From assembly GCA_903854475.1 (NCBI GenBank), contig CAINWP010000066.1, positions 1-33,102 on the forward strand: a stretch of DNA of 33,102 nt, read 5' to 3'. Position 1 is the stretch's first letter; every line of letters begins with the position of its first letter. A program made the position numbers and the translations under genes. Shown piece by piece: positions 1-7,697 of the stretch. The notes below the pieces were generated by a model. It was given only the letters and a program-made list of their open reading frames with translations. It had not been told where the DNA came from and did no database searches. This stretch comes from an uncultured Verrucomicrobiota bacterium. GTDB lineage: Bacteria; Verrucomicrobiota; Verrucomicrobiia; Limisphaerales; UBA9464.

Positions 1-13
1 CTCCGAGCGGTCC
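1..13 (+). repeat. REP hairpin, direct type, truncated by window edge
   Basis: This is the right half of the direct-type hairpin (loop end CTCCGA, mismatched G, right stem CGGTCC at 8-13). The GTAG foot and left stem would lie before base 1. It corresponds to the copy at 186-210, one 197-bp period later. Confidence 0.7.
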
Positions 14-36
14 GTGTGTGCTGACCCTGCTCCTAG

Positions 37-61
37 GTAGGGACCGATCTCCGAGCGGTCC
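37..61 (+). repeat. REP hairpin, direct type
   Basis: GTAG foot at 37-40, left stem GGACCG at 41-46, mismatched A47, tip TCTCCGA at 48-54, mismatched G55, right stem CGGTCC at 56-61. All six outer stem pairs are perfect. Confidence 0.8.
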
Positions 62-75
62 GTCCCCACTGACGC

Positions 76-100
76 GGCGCTTTCGGAGAAATCGCCCTAC
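76..100 (-). repeat. REP hairpin, inverted type
   Basis: On the minus strand it reads GTAG (complement of 97-100), GGCG, A, TTTC, loop TCC, GAAA, G, CGCC. Eight stem pairs are perfect around one A/G mismatch. It faces the REP at 37-61, making a BIME-like pair. Confidence 0.8.
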
Positions 101-185
101 CTCGGACGCGCGTGGGTGAGGCCGAGTTTGCAGCAGGAACCCGCGATGCAGCCTGATGAGCCTCCGAGTCCGATCCTTCTCCGAG

Positions 186-210
186 GTAGGGACCGATCTC
201 CGAGCGGTCC
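186..210 (+). repeat. REP hairpin, direct type
   Basis: Identical to the hairpin at 37-61: GTAG at 186-189, GGACCG at 190-195, tip TCTCCGA at 197-203, CGGTCC at 205-210. Confidence 0.8.
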
Positions 211-233
211 GTGTGTGCCGACCAGGCTCCTCG

Positions 234-258
234 GTAGGGACCGATCTCCGAGCGGTCC
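234..258 (+). repeat. REP hairpin, direct type
   Basis: Third complete direct copy: GTAG at 234-237, GGACCG at 238-243, tip at 245-251, CGGTCC at 253-258. It lies exactly 197 bp after the copy at 37-61. Confidence 0.8.
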
Positions 259-272
259 GTCCCCACCGACGC

Positions 273-297
273 GGCGCTTTCGGAGAAATCGTCCTAC
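273..297 (-). repeat. REP hairpin, inverted type, one stem change
   Basis: Lies 197 bp after the inverted hairpin at 76-100 and matches it except for C95 to T292. That change turns one stem pair into a G-T wobble on the plus strand (an A-C mismatch on the minus strand). Confidence 0.75.
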
Positions 298-357
298 CTC
301 GGAAGCGCGTGGGTGAGGCCGAGTTTGTAGCAGAAACCCGCGATGTAGCTCGATGAG

Positions 358-645
358 TGTTCCCGTTGCCTCAAGAGAGAATGAGCCAAAGAACTGGTGT
401 TCCGAGAGTAGTCGTTTTTCTCATGACTTCACGGGGTCGATTTTCTGTCGGACGCTAGCAGCGGAACGACGCTAATAAATCAATGAATACAAATAAAAGA
501 CACTGCACTAGGTGTTACACTGCAATGTATTCGAGAGCTTAATATTGCGCCGGTGGAAATGGGTTGTTCTCCGTTGGGTCGAGTGGAGCGAATCTAAGAA
601 TGTCTGGCTGGAATACGGGGGTTTCCGCAGGATAAGCATCATCCA
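358..645. other. Intergenic region upstream of the ThuA-like gene
   Basis: AT-rich compared with its surroundings, especially around 470-545. The only repeat seen is a pair of 8-bp direct copies of ACACTGCA at 500-507 and 517-524, 17 bp apart. It could be a protein-binding site ahead of the gene at 646, but nothing else supports that. No confident promoter or RNA gene is seen. Confidence 0.4.
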
Positions 646-1512
646 ATGAACCGCATCTTTCTTAGCCTCTTCGCTGCCGTGGCCTCGCTGTCTTTGGCAG
701 CGGCCGACAAAGCCATCGTCTTGATCGCAGGTACGCCGAGTCATGCCCCGGGTGACCATGAATTTCGGGCCGGAAGTATTCTTTTGGCCGGCTGCTTGAA
801 CCGTATTCCGGGCGTCCATGCGACTGTGGTCAGTAATGGCTGGCCGGCCGATACGGCCATCCTTAAGTCAGCCGATGCGGTGGTGGTCTTCTCTAATGGA
901 GGCACGGCCCACCCCACGATCAAGCCAGACCGATTGAAGCTAATGAATGAGTTGTCGGCCAAGGGCGTGGGCATCGGGGCGGCCCACTACGGGGTCGAGG
1001 TGCCGGCCGGTGATCCGGGCTTCGCCATGCTCGATTGGACCGGGGGGTATTTCGAAATGTTCTGGAGCGTGAATCCGACATGGACGGCGAAGTTCGAATC
1101 GCTGCCAGTGCATCCGGTGACCCGCGGCGTGAAGCCGTTCACCATCCACGATGAGTGGTACTATCACATGCGCTTTGCGCCGGATCGCAAAGGAGTTACG
1201 CCGATCCTCAGCGTCGTGCCCCCGATGAGCACCCTCGACCGCGGCAACGGCCCGCACAATGGCAACCCCTTCGTCCGTGCCTCTGTGGCCAAGGGAGAAC
1301 CTCAGCCGTTGATGTGGACTTACGATCGGCCCAATGGAGGTCGGGGTTTCGGCTTCACCGGTGGGCATTACCACAAGAACTGGGGTGACGAGAACTTCCG
1401 CAAAGTGTTCCTGAACGCGCTGCTTTGGATCGCCAAGGTGGAGGTTCCAAAGGAGGGCGTAGTCTCTACGGTGACCCCGGAAGAATTGCGGGCGAACCAG
1501 GACCCGAAGTAA
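646..1512 (+). CDS. Secreted ThuA-like domain protein
   Basis: 288 aa. Residues 1-20 form a signal peptide with a short basic start and hydrophobic core, cleaved near the AAA before Asp21, so the protein should act outside the cytoplasm. The rest is a class I glutamine-amidotransferase-like fold of the ThuA type (PF06283): an opening strand at 23-30, the GIGAAHYG turn at 109-116 where the family keeps its central histidine, the FTIHDEWY segment at 165-172, and a C-terminal FTGGHYHKNW block at 237-246 leading to the final helix. ThuA proteins are linked to trehalose and other carbohydrate use, and secreted versions are abundant in Planctomycetes and Verrucomicrobia; substrate and reaction here are unknown. 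The ATG is chosen because it gives a clean signal peptide; the ribosome site (AGGA near 630) is weak and distant. The gene appears monocistronic. Confidence 0.85.
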   Translation: MNRIFLSLFAAVASLSLAAADKAIVLIAGTPSHAPGDHEFRAGSILLAGCLNRIPGVHATVVSNGWPADTAILKSADAVVVFSNGGTAHPTIKPDRLKLMNELSAKGVGIGAAHYGVEVPAGDPGFAMLDWTGGYFEMFWSVNPTWTAKFESLPVHPVTRGVKPFTIHDEWYYHMRFAPDRKGVTPILSVVPPMSTLDRGNGPHNGNPFVRASVAKGEPQPLMWTYDRPNGGRGFGFTGGHYHKNWGDENFRKVFLNALLWIAKVEVPKEGVVSTVTPEELRANQDPK

Positions 1513-1515
1513 CGC

Positions 1516-1570
1516 GGACACGATCCGTTCGAAGAATCTTCGAAAACCGTCTTGCCAAAGACGGGTGTCC
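1516..1570 (+). other. Nested inverted repeats between ThuA-like gene and tRNA-Phe
   Basis: An outer stem GGACAC (1516-1521) pairs with GTGTCC (1565-1570), enclosing a perfect 7-bp hairpin CCGTCTT (1547-1553), loop GCCA, AAGACGG (1558-1564), and a TTCGAAGA/TCTTCGAA palindrome around 1528-1544. No T-run follows, so it is not a typical rho-independent terminator. It could stabilise the 3' end of the upstream mRNA or mark tRNA 5' processing. Confidence 0.4.
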
Positions 1571-1597
1571 CCGAGTTTGATTCGCGCTCTTCGGTGC

Positions 1598-1673
1598 GGC
1601 TGGGTAGCTCAGTTGGTAGAGCATGCGACTGAAAATCGCAGTGTCGGCGGTTCGATCCCGCCCCCAGCCACCA
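1598..1673 (+). tRNA. tRNA-Phe (anticodon GAA)
   Basis: A complete 76-nt cloverleaf. Acceptor stem GGCTGGG (1598-1604) pairs with CCCAGCC (1663-1669). The D arm is GCTC...GAGC. The anticodon stem TGCGA/TCGCA encloses loop CTGAAAA (1629-1635), with anticodon GAA at 1631-1633. The T arm is GGCGG (1646-1650), loop TTCGATC, CCGCC (1658-1662). The discriminator A1670 is followed by an encoded CCA at 1671-1673, so no CCA addition is needed for the first transcript. It decodes UUC/UUU. Confidence 0.97.
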
Positions 1674-1694
1674 CCTTTCTCTTCTTCTTCAATT

Positions 1695-1712
1695 TCTCTC
1701 AGCTTTGAGAGA
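1695..1712 (+). terminator. Possible terminator hairpin after tRNA-Phe
   Basis: TCTCTCA (1695-1701) pairs with TGAGAGA (1706-1712) around a GCTT loop. Only a weak T-rich stretch follows directly, with a T7 run further on near 1728-1735. It sits between the tRNA and the convergent gene ending at 1781. Confidence 0.35.
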
Positions 1713-1780
1713 CGTATTTGGAGTCGGTTTTTTTCCAATCCCTGCACGTCGGTTCCCCACCCTTTTCCACATCGGCTCGA

Positions 1781-3874
1781 TTAGTACGGGGACTCCGGGG
1801 GAGGTGTCTGCCGCAGGAACTCCCGGACCACAGAACCTTCGCGGGTCGGTGGTTGGCAGGCGTTGCCGGTGCAGAGGTAGGCCAACGAGCGTTCCTCGTC
1901 GCCGGGCAGCGTGCGGGCGAACGGATCCACCGGGCCGTGGTTACCGAGGATGACGCGGTGCGTTTCAAACACAGCGTGGGCATGGCTCAGGAGGGCTCGG
2001 GTGGAACCGCAGAGCCAATCGCCCACCAGGACGACCCGCTTGGGTTCCTGAAGCGCGAAGTCGAGAGCGCACAGGAGGAAGGGCACGACCTGCGGCGTCT
2101 GGTGCAGTTTTTGGGCGAAGAGGCGTAAAGTCTTCTCAGCGGCTTCCCGCCAGTCAGGACGTGCGCAGAGGCTGGCCAAGCGAAGCAGGGCCACGCTGGC
2201 CACGGCATTCCCGGAGGGTTCTGCTCCATCGTAGTCTTCCTTCACTCGCATGAGCAGGTGAGAGGTGTCTGCTCCGCTTTGCCAGAATCCTCCGCCGGCC
2301 GGATCGTAGAAACGCTCCATCAGGGCCTCGGCTAATTGGACAGCGAAGGTGAGGTGGTTCGGGTTGAGCGTGGCTTCGTAGAGATCGACCGTGCCGGCGA
2401 GCAGGTGGGCATAGGCGTCGAGCAATTGGACTTGATCGTGTTCCCCGTCGCGCCAGCGATGATAGAGAGTGCCTCGAGTCTCCGGGGTGGGTACCACCCA
2501 GAGGTGTTCTTGCAAAAAGGCCATGTTGCGCTCGGCCATCGTGAGGAACTCGTCGTCGCCCAAGATCGCGAAGGCTCGGGCGCAGGCTCCGAGCATCATG
2601 CCGTTCCAGGATGCTAAAACCTTGTCGTCCTGATGGGGACGTACACGGGTCGCGCGGACCTCGCGCAGTTGGTCCAAGGCCGTTTCCAGAATGGGACGAT
2701 CGGCTTCGGGGACCTCCGCCTGAACCAGAGACAACACATTGAGACCTTTCAGCGGTTCCGGATCGCTGTGGTCGATGAAATTGCCCGCCGGGGTAATACC
2801 GAACCGAGCGGCAACCACGTTGAAGGCCTCGGGGCTGAGCAATGCGGACAGCTCGGCATGGGTCCAACAGTAGAACTTCCCCTCCTTGCCTTCGCTGTCG
2901 GCATCTTCGGCCGAATAGAATCCGCCGTCCGGATGGGTCATGTCGTTGGCCACATACCGCAGGATGTCTCGGGCGACGTCGGCATACCGTGCTTCGCCGG
3001 AAACCAAGAAAGCCTCCAGATAGAGGACGGTTAGTTGGGCGTTGTCGCAGAGCATTTTCTCGAAGTGTGGCACGAGCCACCGTTCGTCGACGCTGTAGCG
3101 GGCAAACCCGCCACCTAGGTGATCCCGGATGCCGCCGGCCGCCATGCGCTCACACGTCTGAAGGACGGCGTGTACGGCCTCTGCGTCGCCAAAGCGCCGG
3201 GCGTAGCGAAGCAGGTAGAGCGGTTGGCTGGGCCGCGGGAACTTGGGCGCGCCTCCGAAGCCGCCGTTCACGGGATCAAACTCGCCCAGCAGCGTTTGGC
3301 CACCGCCATGCAATTCCCGAGGGCCTGTCGGGAAGGCGTTGTCCGGATCTTGGACGACCATCTCTCGTAGCCGGGCCGTGAGCTCGCCGGCGGAGGCGAT
3401 CAAGTCGTCGCGACGGGTCTTCCACAGTTCAACGATGCGCTCCAAGAGGGTCAGGAAACTGGGCTGCCCGTGCCTGGCCTCCGGCGGAAAATAGGTGCCG
3501 CCGTAGAAGGGTTGCAGGTCTGGCGTGAGGAAAACGTTGAGGGGCCATCCGCCGCTGCCGGTGGTCATTTGCACGAAGCTCATATGGATCTTGTCCACGT
3601 CCGGGCGTTCCTCGCGGTCGACCTTGATGCTGATGAAGTGTTCCTTCAGGTAGTTGCCCACGGCCTCGTTCTCAAAGGTCTCTCGCGCCATCACATGGCA
3701 CCAATGGCAGGTGGAGTAGCCGATGCTCAGGAAAACTGGTTTGCCCTCGGCGCTCGCTCGGGCAAAGGCCTCGTCTGCCCAGGGGAACCAGTCCACCGGA
3801 TTGCCGGCGTGCTGGAGCAGGTAGGGGGATTTCTCAGCGGCCAGTCGATTGCGTTGTTCCGATGCGGAGGTCAC
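1781..3874 (-). CDS. YyaL/SPATA20-type thioredoxin-domain protein (DUF255)
   Basis: 697 aa, the usual size for the family. The N-terminal domain (about 10-170) is the DUF255 thioredoxin-like fold: it opens with [19 protein letters not shown], and a redox-type CHWC motif lies at 56-59, followed by the KVDREERPD and [12 protein letters not shown] segments. The remainder is an (alpha/alpha)6-barrel region resembling N-acylglucosamine 2-epimerases, including the conserved [13 protein letters not shown] block. Family members are found from bacteria to mammals; a redox or sugar-epimerase role is suspected but the reaction is not established. There is no signal peptide, so it should be cytoplasmic. 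It is divergent from the methyltransferase gene at 4001 with about 126 bp between, and convergent with tRNA-Phe. Confidence 0.92.
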   Translation of the reverse strand: MTSASEQRNRLAAEKSPYLLQHAGNPVDWFPWADEAFARASAEGKPVFLSIGYSTCHWCHVMARETFENEAVGNYLKEHFISIKVDREERPDVDKIHMSFVQMTTGSGGWPLNVFLTPDLQPFYGGTYFPPEARHGQPSFLTLLERIVELWKTRRDDLIASAGELTARLREMVVQDPDNAFPTGPRELHGGGQTLLGEFDPVNGGFGGAPKFPRPSQPLYLLRYARRFGDAEAVHAVLQTCERMAAGGIRDHLGGGFARYSVDERWLVPHFEKMLCDNAQLTVLYLEAFLVSGEARYADVARDILRYVANDMTHPDGGFYSAEDADSEGKEGKFYCWTHAELSALLSPEAFNVVAARFGITPAGNFIDHSDPEPLKGLNVLSLVQAEVPEADRPILETALDQLREVRATRVRPHQDDKVLASWNGMMLGACARAFAILGDDEFLTMAERNMAFLQEHLWVVPTPETRGTLYHRWRDGEHDQVQLLDAYAHLLAGTVDLYEATLNPNHLTFAVQLAEALMERFYDPAGGGFWQSGADTSHLLMRVKEDYDGAEPSGNAVASVALLRLASLCARPDWREAAEKTLRLFAQKLHQTPQVVPFLLCALDFALQEPKRVVLVGDWLCGSTRALLSHAHAVFETHRVILGNHGPVDPFARTLPGDEERSLAYLCTGNACQPPTREGSVVREFLRQTPPPESPY

Positions 3875-4000
3875 AGGCTTGGGAGCATATCCTCAACCAT
3901 TCCGGGAACAAGCCGGCACCCGGCCCGATGGGAGGGGCCGATTGTTAGAGCGTGTCCAGTTCTTGAAAGGATTCGGCCGCTCGGGCTTCCTTGGGCATTC

Positions 4001-4801
4001 ATGGCGTTTGACCTCGACCCCTTTTATCTCAACACCCTGCGGCAATTAGTCCGCGAAGGCGTGATGGATCCTGCGTCGAGCCTGCTCTGTGTGTGCGCCG
4101 GGGAACGCGATCACCAAACTTTGAAGGAGGCCGGGTTCCCGAATGTGACGCTGACTAATCTGGAGACCCGCTGGGAGTTGCCGAATCCGGGGACTCACCA
4201 AGTCGCCTACGGTGACGTGGAGAATTTGACCTTTCCCGATAAGTCCTTCGACTTCGTCATCGCCCACAATGGTTTGCACCACTGTGCCTCACCGCACCGG
4301 GGTCTTTTGGAGATGCACCGAGTGGCTCGAAAGGGTGTCTTGGTCTTCGAACCCCGGGATTCACTTCTTTCCCGTTGGGGGGTCCGCTTCGGATTGGGAC
4401 AAGATTATGAGACCGCTGCCGTGGCCCTGAGCTATGACCGGGTCAGTGGCGGATGGCGCAACGGTCCGGTCCCCAACTACGTGTACCGTTGGACGGAACG
4501 CGAGATCGAAAAAGTGATCCGTAGCGCGACGCCGTGGATGCTGTGTGGATTTCGCTACTTCCATGCAACTCGTCCGCCCTCCGGGGCGGCCAGTCGCCGC
4601 AATCCCTGGATTCGTCTGGGGCTCCGACTGGCCATTCCACTCGCGACGGTGCTGGGCAGACTGGTTCCGTCGCAGACCAACTGCTTCGCCTTTCTGGTCA
4701 CCCAACCGCCGCTGGGCCAGGGAAGCCCTCCTTGGATACGTTGGAATGAGGCAGAACCAACTCTGGACCCCGAGTGGGCTCGGCGTGAGTACCGGCAGTA
4801 G
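4001..4801 (+). CDS. Class I SAM-dependent methyltransferase
   Basis: 266 aa. Residues 25-115 form a Rossmann methyltransferase core of the Methyltransf_11 type: a diverged motif I (LLCVCAGERD, 28-37), an acidic post-I loop, then GDVENLTFPDKSFDFV (71-86) and IAHNGLHH (87-94). The C-terminal half has hydrophobic stretches around 205-225. The open frame extends upstream to about 3470 inside the divergent neighbour; the ATG at 4001 is preferred because homology-like sequence begins there and the upstream part is a shadow of the yyaL-type gene. No clear ribosome site is visible. Next to a polymerase-like membrane protein and a glycosyltransferase, it likely methylates a glycan or a glycan precursor; the substrate is unknown. 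Confidence 0.82.
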   Translation: MAFDLDPFYLNTLRQLVREGVMDPASSLLCVCAGERDHQTLKEAGFPNVTLTNLETRWELPNPGTHQVAYGDVENLTFPDKSFDFVIAHNGLHHCASPHRGLLEMHRVARKGVLVFEPRDSLLSRWGVRFGLGQDYETAAVALSYDRVSGGWRNGPVPNYVYRWTEREIEKVIRSATPWMLCGFRYFHATRPPSGAASRRNPWIRLGLRLAIPLATVLGRLVPSQTNCFAFLVTQPPLGQGSPPWIRWNEAEPTLDPEWARREYRQ

Positions 4802-4887
4802 AGAGGGTTTGCCTGGCGGGTTGCTCGAAGGGCGATTTTGAAAAGACATTGAAGGTCGGCTCGGGAAGGGAGTTCTATTGTCTGCAC

Positions 4888-6483
4888 ATGGTCGCCGCTC
4901 AGGAACAAGTCCAGAAGGCCCTCTTCGGGGTCTTTCTCATTGCTGCATTGCTGCTCTTTGCTGTTTTGCTGGGGTCCGTACAGATCCTGGCACTTTTGGG
5001 GTTTGTCGCGGTGCTCTGGGCACTGACGTTGCCCAAGCATGGAACTTTGGCGCTAGTTCTTGGGTCGGTGATGATCAACTCATCGCTGTTGGTGCCCTTT
5101 GTCTCCGGTCGACCCTTCTTCTGGGAGGCGAGCTTGATGCTTTCCATCAGTGGGTTGCCCTTGATGTTCGCCATGCGGCGTAATGCCCCGGAGTTCGGAG
5201 ATCGTCTCCGGGAGTATCGTTGGGTGTTCATTGGCTTGGGCGCCTTCTTTTTGGTGTTGGTGTCCTTGATCAAGTTTCGCGGATTCGGACTGAACGTGCT
5301 GGGGCAAGGTCAAGTGGGTGGTCGCGCTTACGTCACCCAATTCCTTGGATTGCTCTTCCCGATTCTGTATCTGGCCGTGCCGACGACGCCCCAGATGCTC
5401 ATCCGTATCTATGCTGCTAACTGTCTCATGAGCATGACGTTTCTCGTGTCCGACTTTACCTTGGCAGCCGGCGGCACCGGGCCCCTCTGGGTTCTGTTGT
5501 CCTTCTTCGGTCTTTCCACCGACAGCCTCGCGTTCGAAGCCCAATCTTTGGAGGGCGGTGTTCGACGCTTTCAATCGGTGGCCTTCGTGTCGCGCGATTT
5601 GATTTATCTGATGCTGGTAATCAGCCCCGCCACCCGAGCCTTGTCCTTGTCATCGGTGACCCGGGTGCTGGTCATGTTGGGGCTCCTCGGGGGAAGCGCT
5701 CTGGGCGGTCATCGCATGTCGATGATCATCATTCCGTCGGTCATTCTGCTTTCGAGCCTAGTCCAGCGAACCCTCTCAATGGCCAAAGTGGTTGTTTCCA
5801 CGATCCTGCTGGGAGTGGCGTTATTGGTGACCTACCAGACGGCGCGTCAAATGCCTCACTCGGCACAACGCATGTTGTCGGTGCTTCCAGGTATTGACGT
5901 TGATCCGTTGGCCAGTGTGGATGCCGAAAACTCGACCTCAGGTCGTGCCTCCATGCGTCGCATTGCCTTTGATATTGCCCCAAACTTTCTTTGGATCGGG
6001 CGGGGCTTAGGCTTCGTGCCGGACATTAATTACCTCTATACCCACAACGAAAATGACCAGTACGGCATGCTGGAGCAGAGCCTCGATCAGGGCATCTTTT
6101 ACGCCGGCATCCCCAGCCTGTTGGTGAACCTTGGACTGCCTGGGTTGGCGGGAGTGTTCACCTTCTTGGGGGCTGTATCCCTCGTTGCTCTTAAAAACCT
6201 GCGATCCATTTTCCGGATGGGCTGCCAATCGACCTTTGACCGTCTGACGTGCCATGTGAGTTCGCTGTGGCTCGTGCAGTTGGTGACTTTCATGATTACC
6301 ACAGGGGAAGCTGGTTTTTTCATGCAAACCTTCGGCCTCCTGTCCGGGTTGGTGATTATCACCCATTGGCACCGCAACCGGATGCTCGCGACAGCCGAGC
6401 CCACAGCGAAGACTTTCTTCAATCTTGTGGACCGGTTCCGGGCTCCGATAGCACCGGAGGTTTCCGGGCAACCGGTGGCCTGA
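4888..6483 (+). CDS. O-antigen ligase/polymerase-like membrane protein
   Basis: 531 aa from the ATG at 4888; an in-frame TTG at 4849 would add 13 residues. A purine-rich GGGAAGGGAG stretch at 4863-4872 precedes the ATG by 15 bases, slightly far. The protein is almost entirely hydrophobic, with roughly ten to twelve membrane segments. A large hydrophilic loop (about 335-395) lies before the last helices and contains Arg-rich and WIGRGLG sequence, then a GLPGLAGVF segment. This topology and the large periplasmic loop resemble Wzy/WaaL-type O-antigen polymerases and ligases (PF04932-like), which act on lipid-linked glycans at the periplasmic face. The assignment rests on overall pattern, not a diagnostic motif. 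It lies between a methyltransferase and a glycosyltransferase, fitting an exopolysaccharide or O-antigen role. Confidence 0.7.
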   Translation: MVAAQEQVQKALFGVFLIAALLLFAVLLGSVQILALLGFVAVLWALTLPKHGTLALVLGSVMINSSLLVPFVSGRPFFWEASLMLSISGLPLMFAMRRNAPEFGDRLREYRWVFIGLGAFFLVLVSLIKFRGFGLNVLGQGQVGGRAYVTQFLGLLFPILYLAVPTTPQMLIRIYAANCLMSMTFLVSDFTLAAGGTGPLWVLLSFFGLSTDSLAFEAQSLEGGVRRFQSVAFVSRDLIYLMLVISPATRALSLSSVTRVLVMLGLLGGSALGGHRMSMIIIPSVILLSSLVQRTLSMAKVVVSTILLGVALLVTYQTARQMPHSAQRMLSVLPGIDVDPLASVDAENSTSGRASMRRIAFDIAPNFLWIGRGLGFVPDINYLYTHNENDQYGMLEQSLDQGIFYAGIPSLLVNLGLPGLAGVFTFLGAVSLVALKNLRSIFRMGCQSTFDRLTCHVSSLWLVQLVTFMITTGEAGFFMQTFGLLSGLVIITHWHRNRMLATAEPTAKTFFNLVDRFRAPIAPEVSGQPVA

Positions 6484-6504
6484 TCGCTCGCTCGTCATGG
6501 CCTC

Positions 6505-7683
6505 ATGAACGCCTCGTCCCAGTCGGAAGCGCACGATGGAGTCTCCAGGCAGTCCTCCGGCGGGCGGGGTGTTTCAGTGCTGCACCTGGTAGGTGCCACT
6601 CAAGACGATGGTGGCATCCTCACGGTCCTTCGCCATGCCCGCGATCCGGATGGGCAATTCCGCCATGCGGTTGTGGTCCATCGGGGTTTTGTATCAAAAC
6701 GGCAGCCGCCGCTGGACTTGCGTGAAAGTCGCGCGCTCTTGGCTGAATCCTCCAGGCACCTCTCGCTCTTTGCTCGGGCCCTGGGTGTGGCCATAGAAAC
6801 CCGTCGCCGCTGCCGTGCCGAACACTGGGACCTCGTTCACGCCCACAGTCGGGGTGGGTTTGCCGCCGCGGTGTTGCTGGCGCTGCTTCCGGGCAAGATT
6901 CCGATCGTCTTCACCAATCATGCGTTTGCTCGACGGACAGGAATGTACCGTTGGGCTGCCGGCCGGAGAGGCTTGGTGACAGTCGTTCTGAATCCGGCGA
7001 TGGCGGCCCATTACGGGCTCACGCCGGAGTCGGGACGCGTGGAGATCATTCCTGATTGTTGTTCGGATGAATTCTTTGAAGGGCCGTTGGTGCGTCCGCC
7101 GGGTCCGCGGTCGCGTTTGGCTCTGGTCGGTGTGGGTAATCTGGTCCGCTGGAAGAAGTGGAACCTGGTCTTGGATGCCCTTGCTCGATTGCCGGTGCCG
7201 TTGCGTCAACGGGTCCATTTCACGCTATGGGGCCCCACCCCAGCCGACGCGGATTCCCAAACCTTTGCTCGTGAATTGAAGAGCCAGGTCGGGGCTTTTG
7301 GGTTGGCTCCGTATGTGAGGTTAGCGGGTCCGACCACCCGGGTCCGCGAGGCGGTCGAGGGGGCCGATGTGTTCATCATTCCTTCGACCGATGAGCCGTG
7401 CTCGGTGGCTTTGACCGAAGCCTTGGCCTTGGGGAAACCTTCCATCGCCTCGGCCAGTGGGGGCTCGGTGGATCTCCTGAAGAACGGCTACAACGGTCGG
7501 CTCTTCCGTCCGGATGATCCGGAGGATTTAGCCCGGCAAATTGCGGGCATGATTTCCGGTGAGGGGACATCGGCGACCCCCGAGCAAATCCGGGACAGTG
7601 CCCGCCACTACTCCGCCTCAGTGGCGTGGGCCAAATACCATGCCCTTTACCGGCGGTTGCTTGCGGGGTCCCAGGCAGACTAG
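6505..7683 (+). CDS. Glycosyltransferase family 4 protein
   Basis: 392 aa, typical GT-B size. The N-terminal domain opens with [14 protein letters not shown] (25-38), a GT4-style strand and glycine turn. The C-terminal nucleotide-sugar domain contains [19 protein letters not shown] (208-226), the acceptor loop [19 protein letters not shown], and the retaining-GT E-x7-E motif with Glu297 and Glu305. There is no signal peptide, so it should work at the cytoplasmic face. It starts 21 bp after the polymerase-like gene and ends 14 bp before the helicase gene, so the four genes may be one transcript. Donor and acceptor sugars cannot be read from sequence. No strong ribosome site is seen; an upstream ATG at 6496 runs into a stop. 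Confidence 0.88.
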   Translation: MNASSQSEAHDGVSRQSSGGRGVSVLHLVGATQDDGGILTVLRHARDPDGQFRHAVVVHRGFVSKRQPPLDLRESRALLAESSRHLSLFARALGVAIETRRRCRAEHWDLVHAHSRGGFAAAVLLALLPGKIPIVFTNHAFARRTGMYRWAAGRRGLVTVVLNPAMAAHYGLTPESGRVEIIPDCCSDEFFEGPLVRPPGPRSRLALVGVGNLVRWKKWNLVLDALARLPVPLRQRVHFTLWGPTPADADSQTFARELKSQVGAFGLAPYVRLAGPTTRVREAVEGADVFIIPSTDEPCSVALTEALALGKPSIASASGGSVDLLKNGYNGRLFRPDDPEDLARQIAGMISGEGTSATPEQIRDSARHYSASVAWAKYHALYRRLLAGSQAD

Positions 7684-7697
7684 GCTCGCGGCTCACT

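Larger units (their letters stand above)
1..357. repeat. REP/BIME-like tandem repeat array, period 197 bp
   Basis: Two imperfect copies of a 197-bp unit lie here: 1-160 is the 3' part of one copy cut by the window edge, and 161-357 is a full one. The second copy follows the first with only scattered substitutions. A full unit holds two direct hairpins and one inverted hairpin, each with GTAG at its 5' foot. Direct type: stem GGACCG/CGGTCC, an A/G mismatch, then TC-TCC-GA at the tip. Inverted type (read on the minus strand): stem GGCG/CGCC, the same A/G mismatch, then TTTC-TCC-GAAA. A GTAG-footed hairpin with a stem mismatch, arranged head-to-head, is the hallmark of REP/BIME sequences mobilised by RAYT transposases. 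No coding potential is credible here. Confidence 0.85.

Noticed and set aside
33-356. Short open frames on both strands over the repeat array
   Set aside because: They follow the REP sequence, repeat the same peptide words, and change frame between repeat copies; none has a ribosome site.
1-357. CRISPR array
   Set aside because: The repeats are palindromic with GTAG feet, differ in orientation, and have near-identical spacers within a 197-bp tandem unit; there are no unique spacers and no cas genes.
508-819. Minus-strand open frame of 103 codons upstream of the ThuA-like gene
   Set aside because: It overlaps the signal-peptide end of a clear gene and has no domain or protein-like composition.
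3470-4000. Upstream extension of the methyltransferase frame
   Set aside because: It is antisense to the conserved DUF255 domain on the other strand and adds no methyltransferase-like sequence; the ATG at 4001 fits the domain start.
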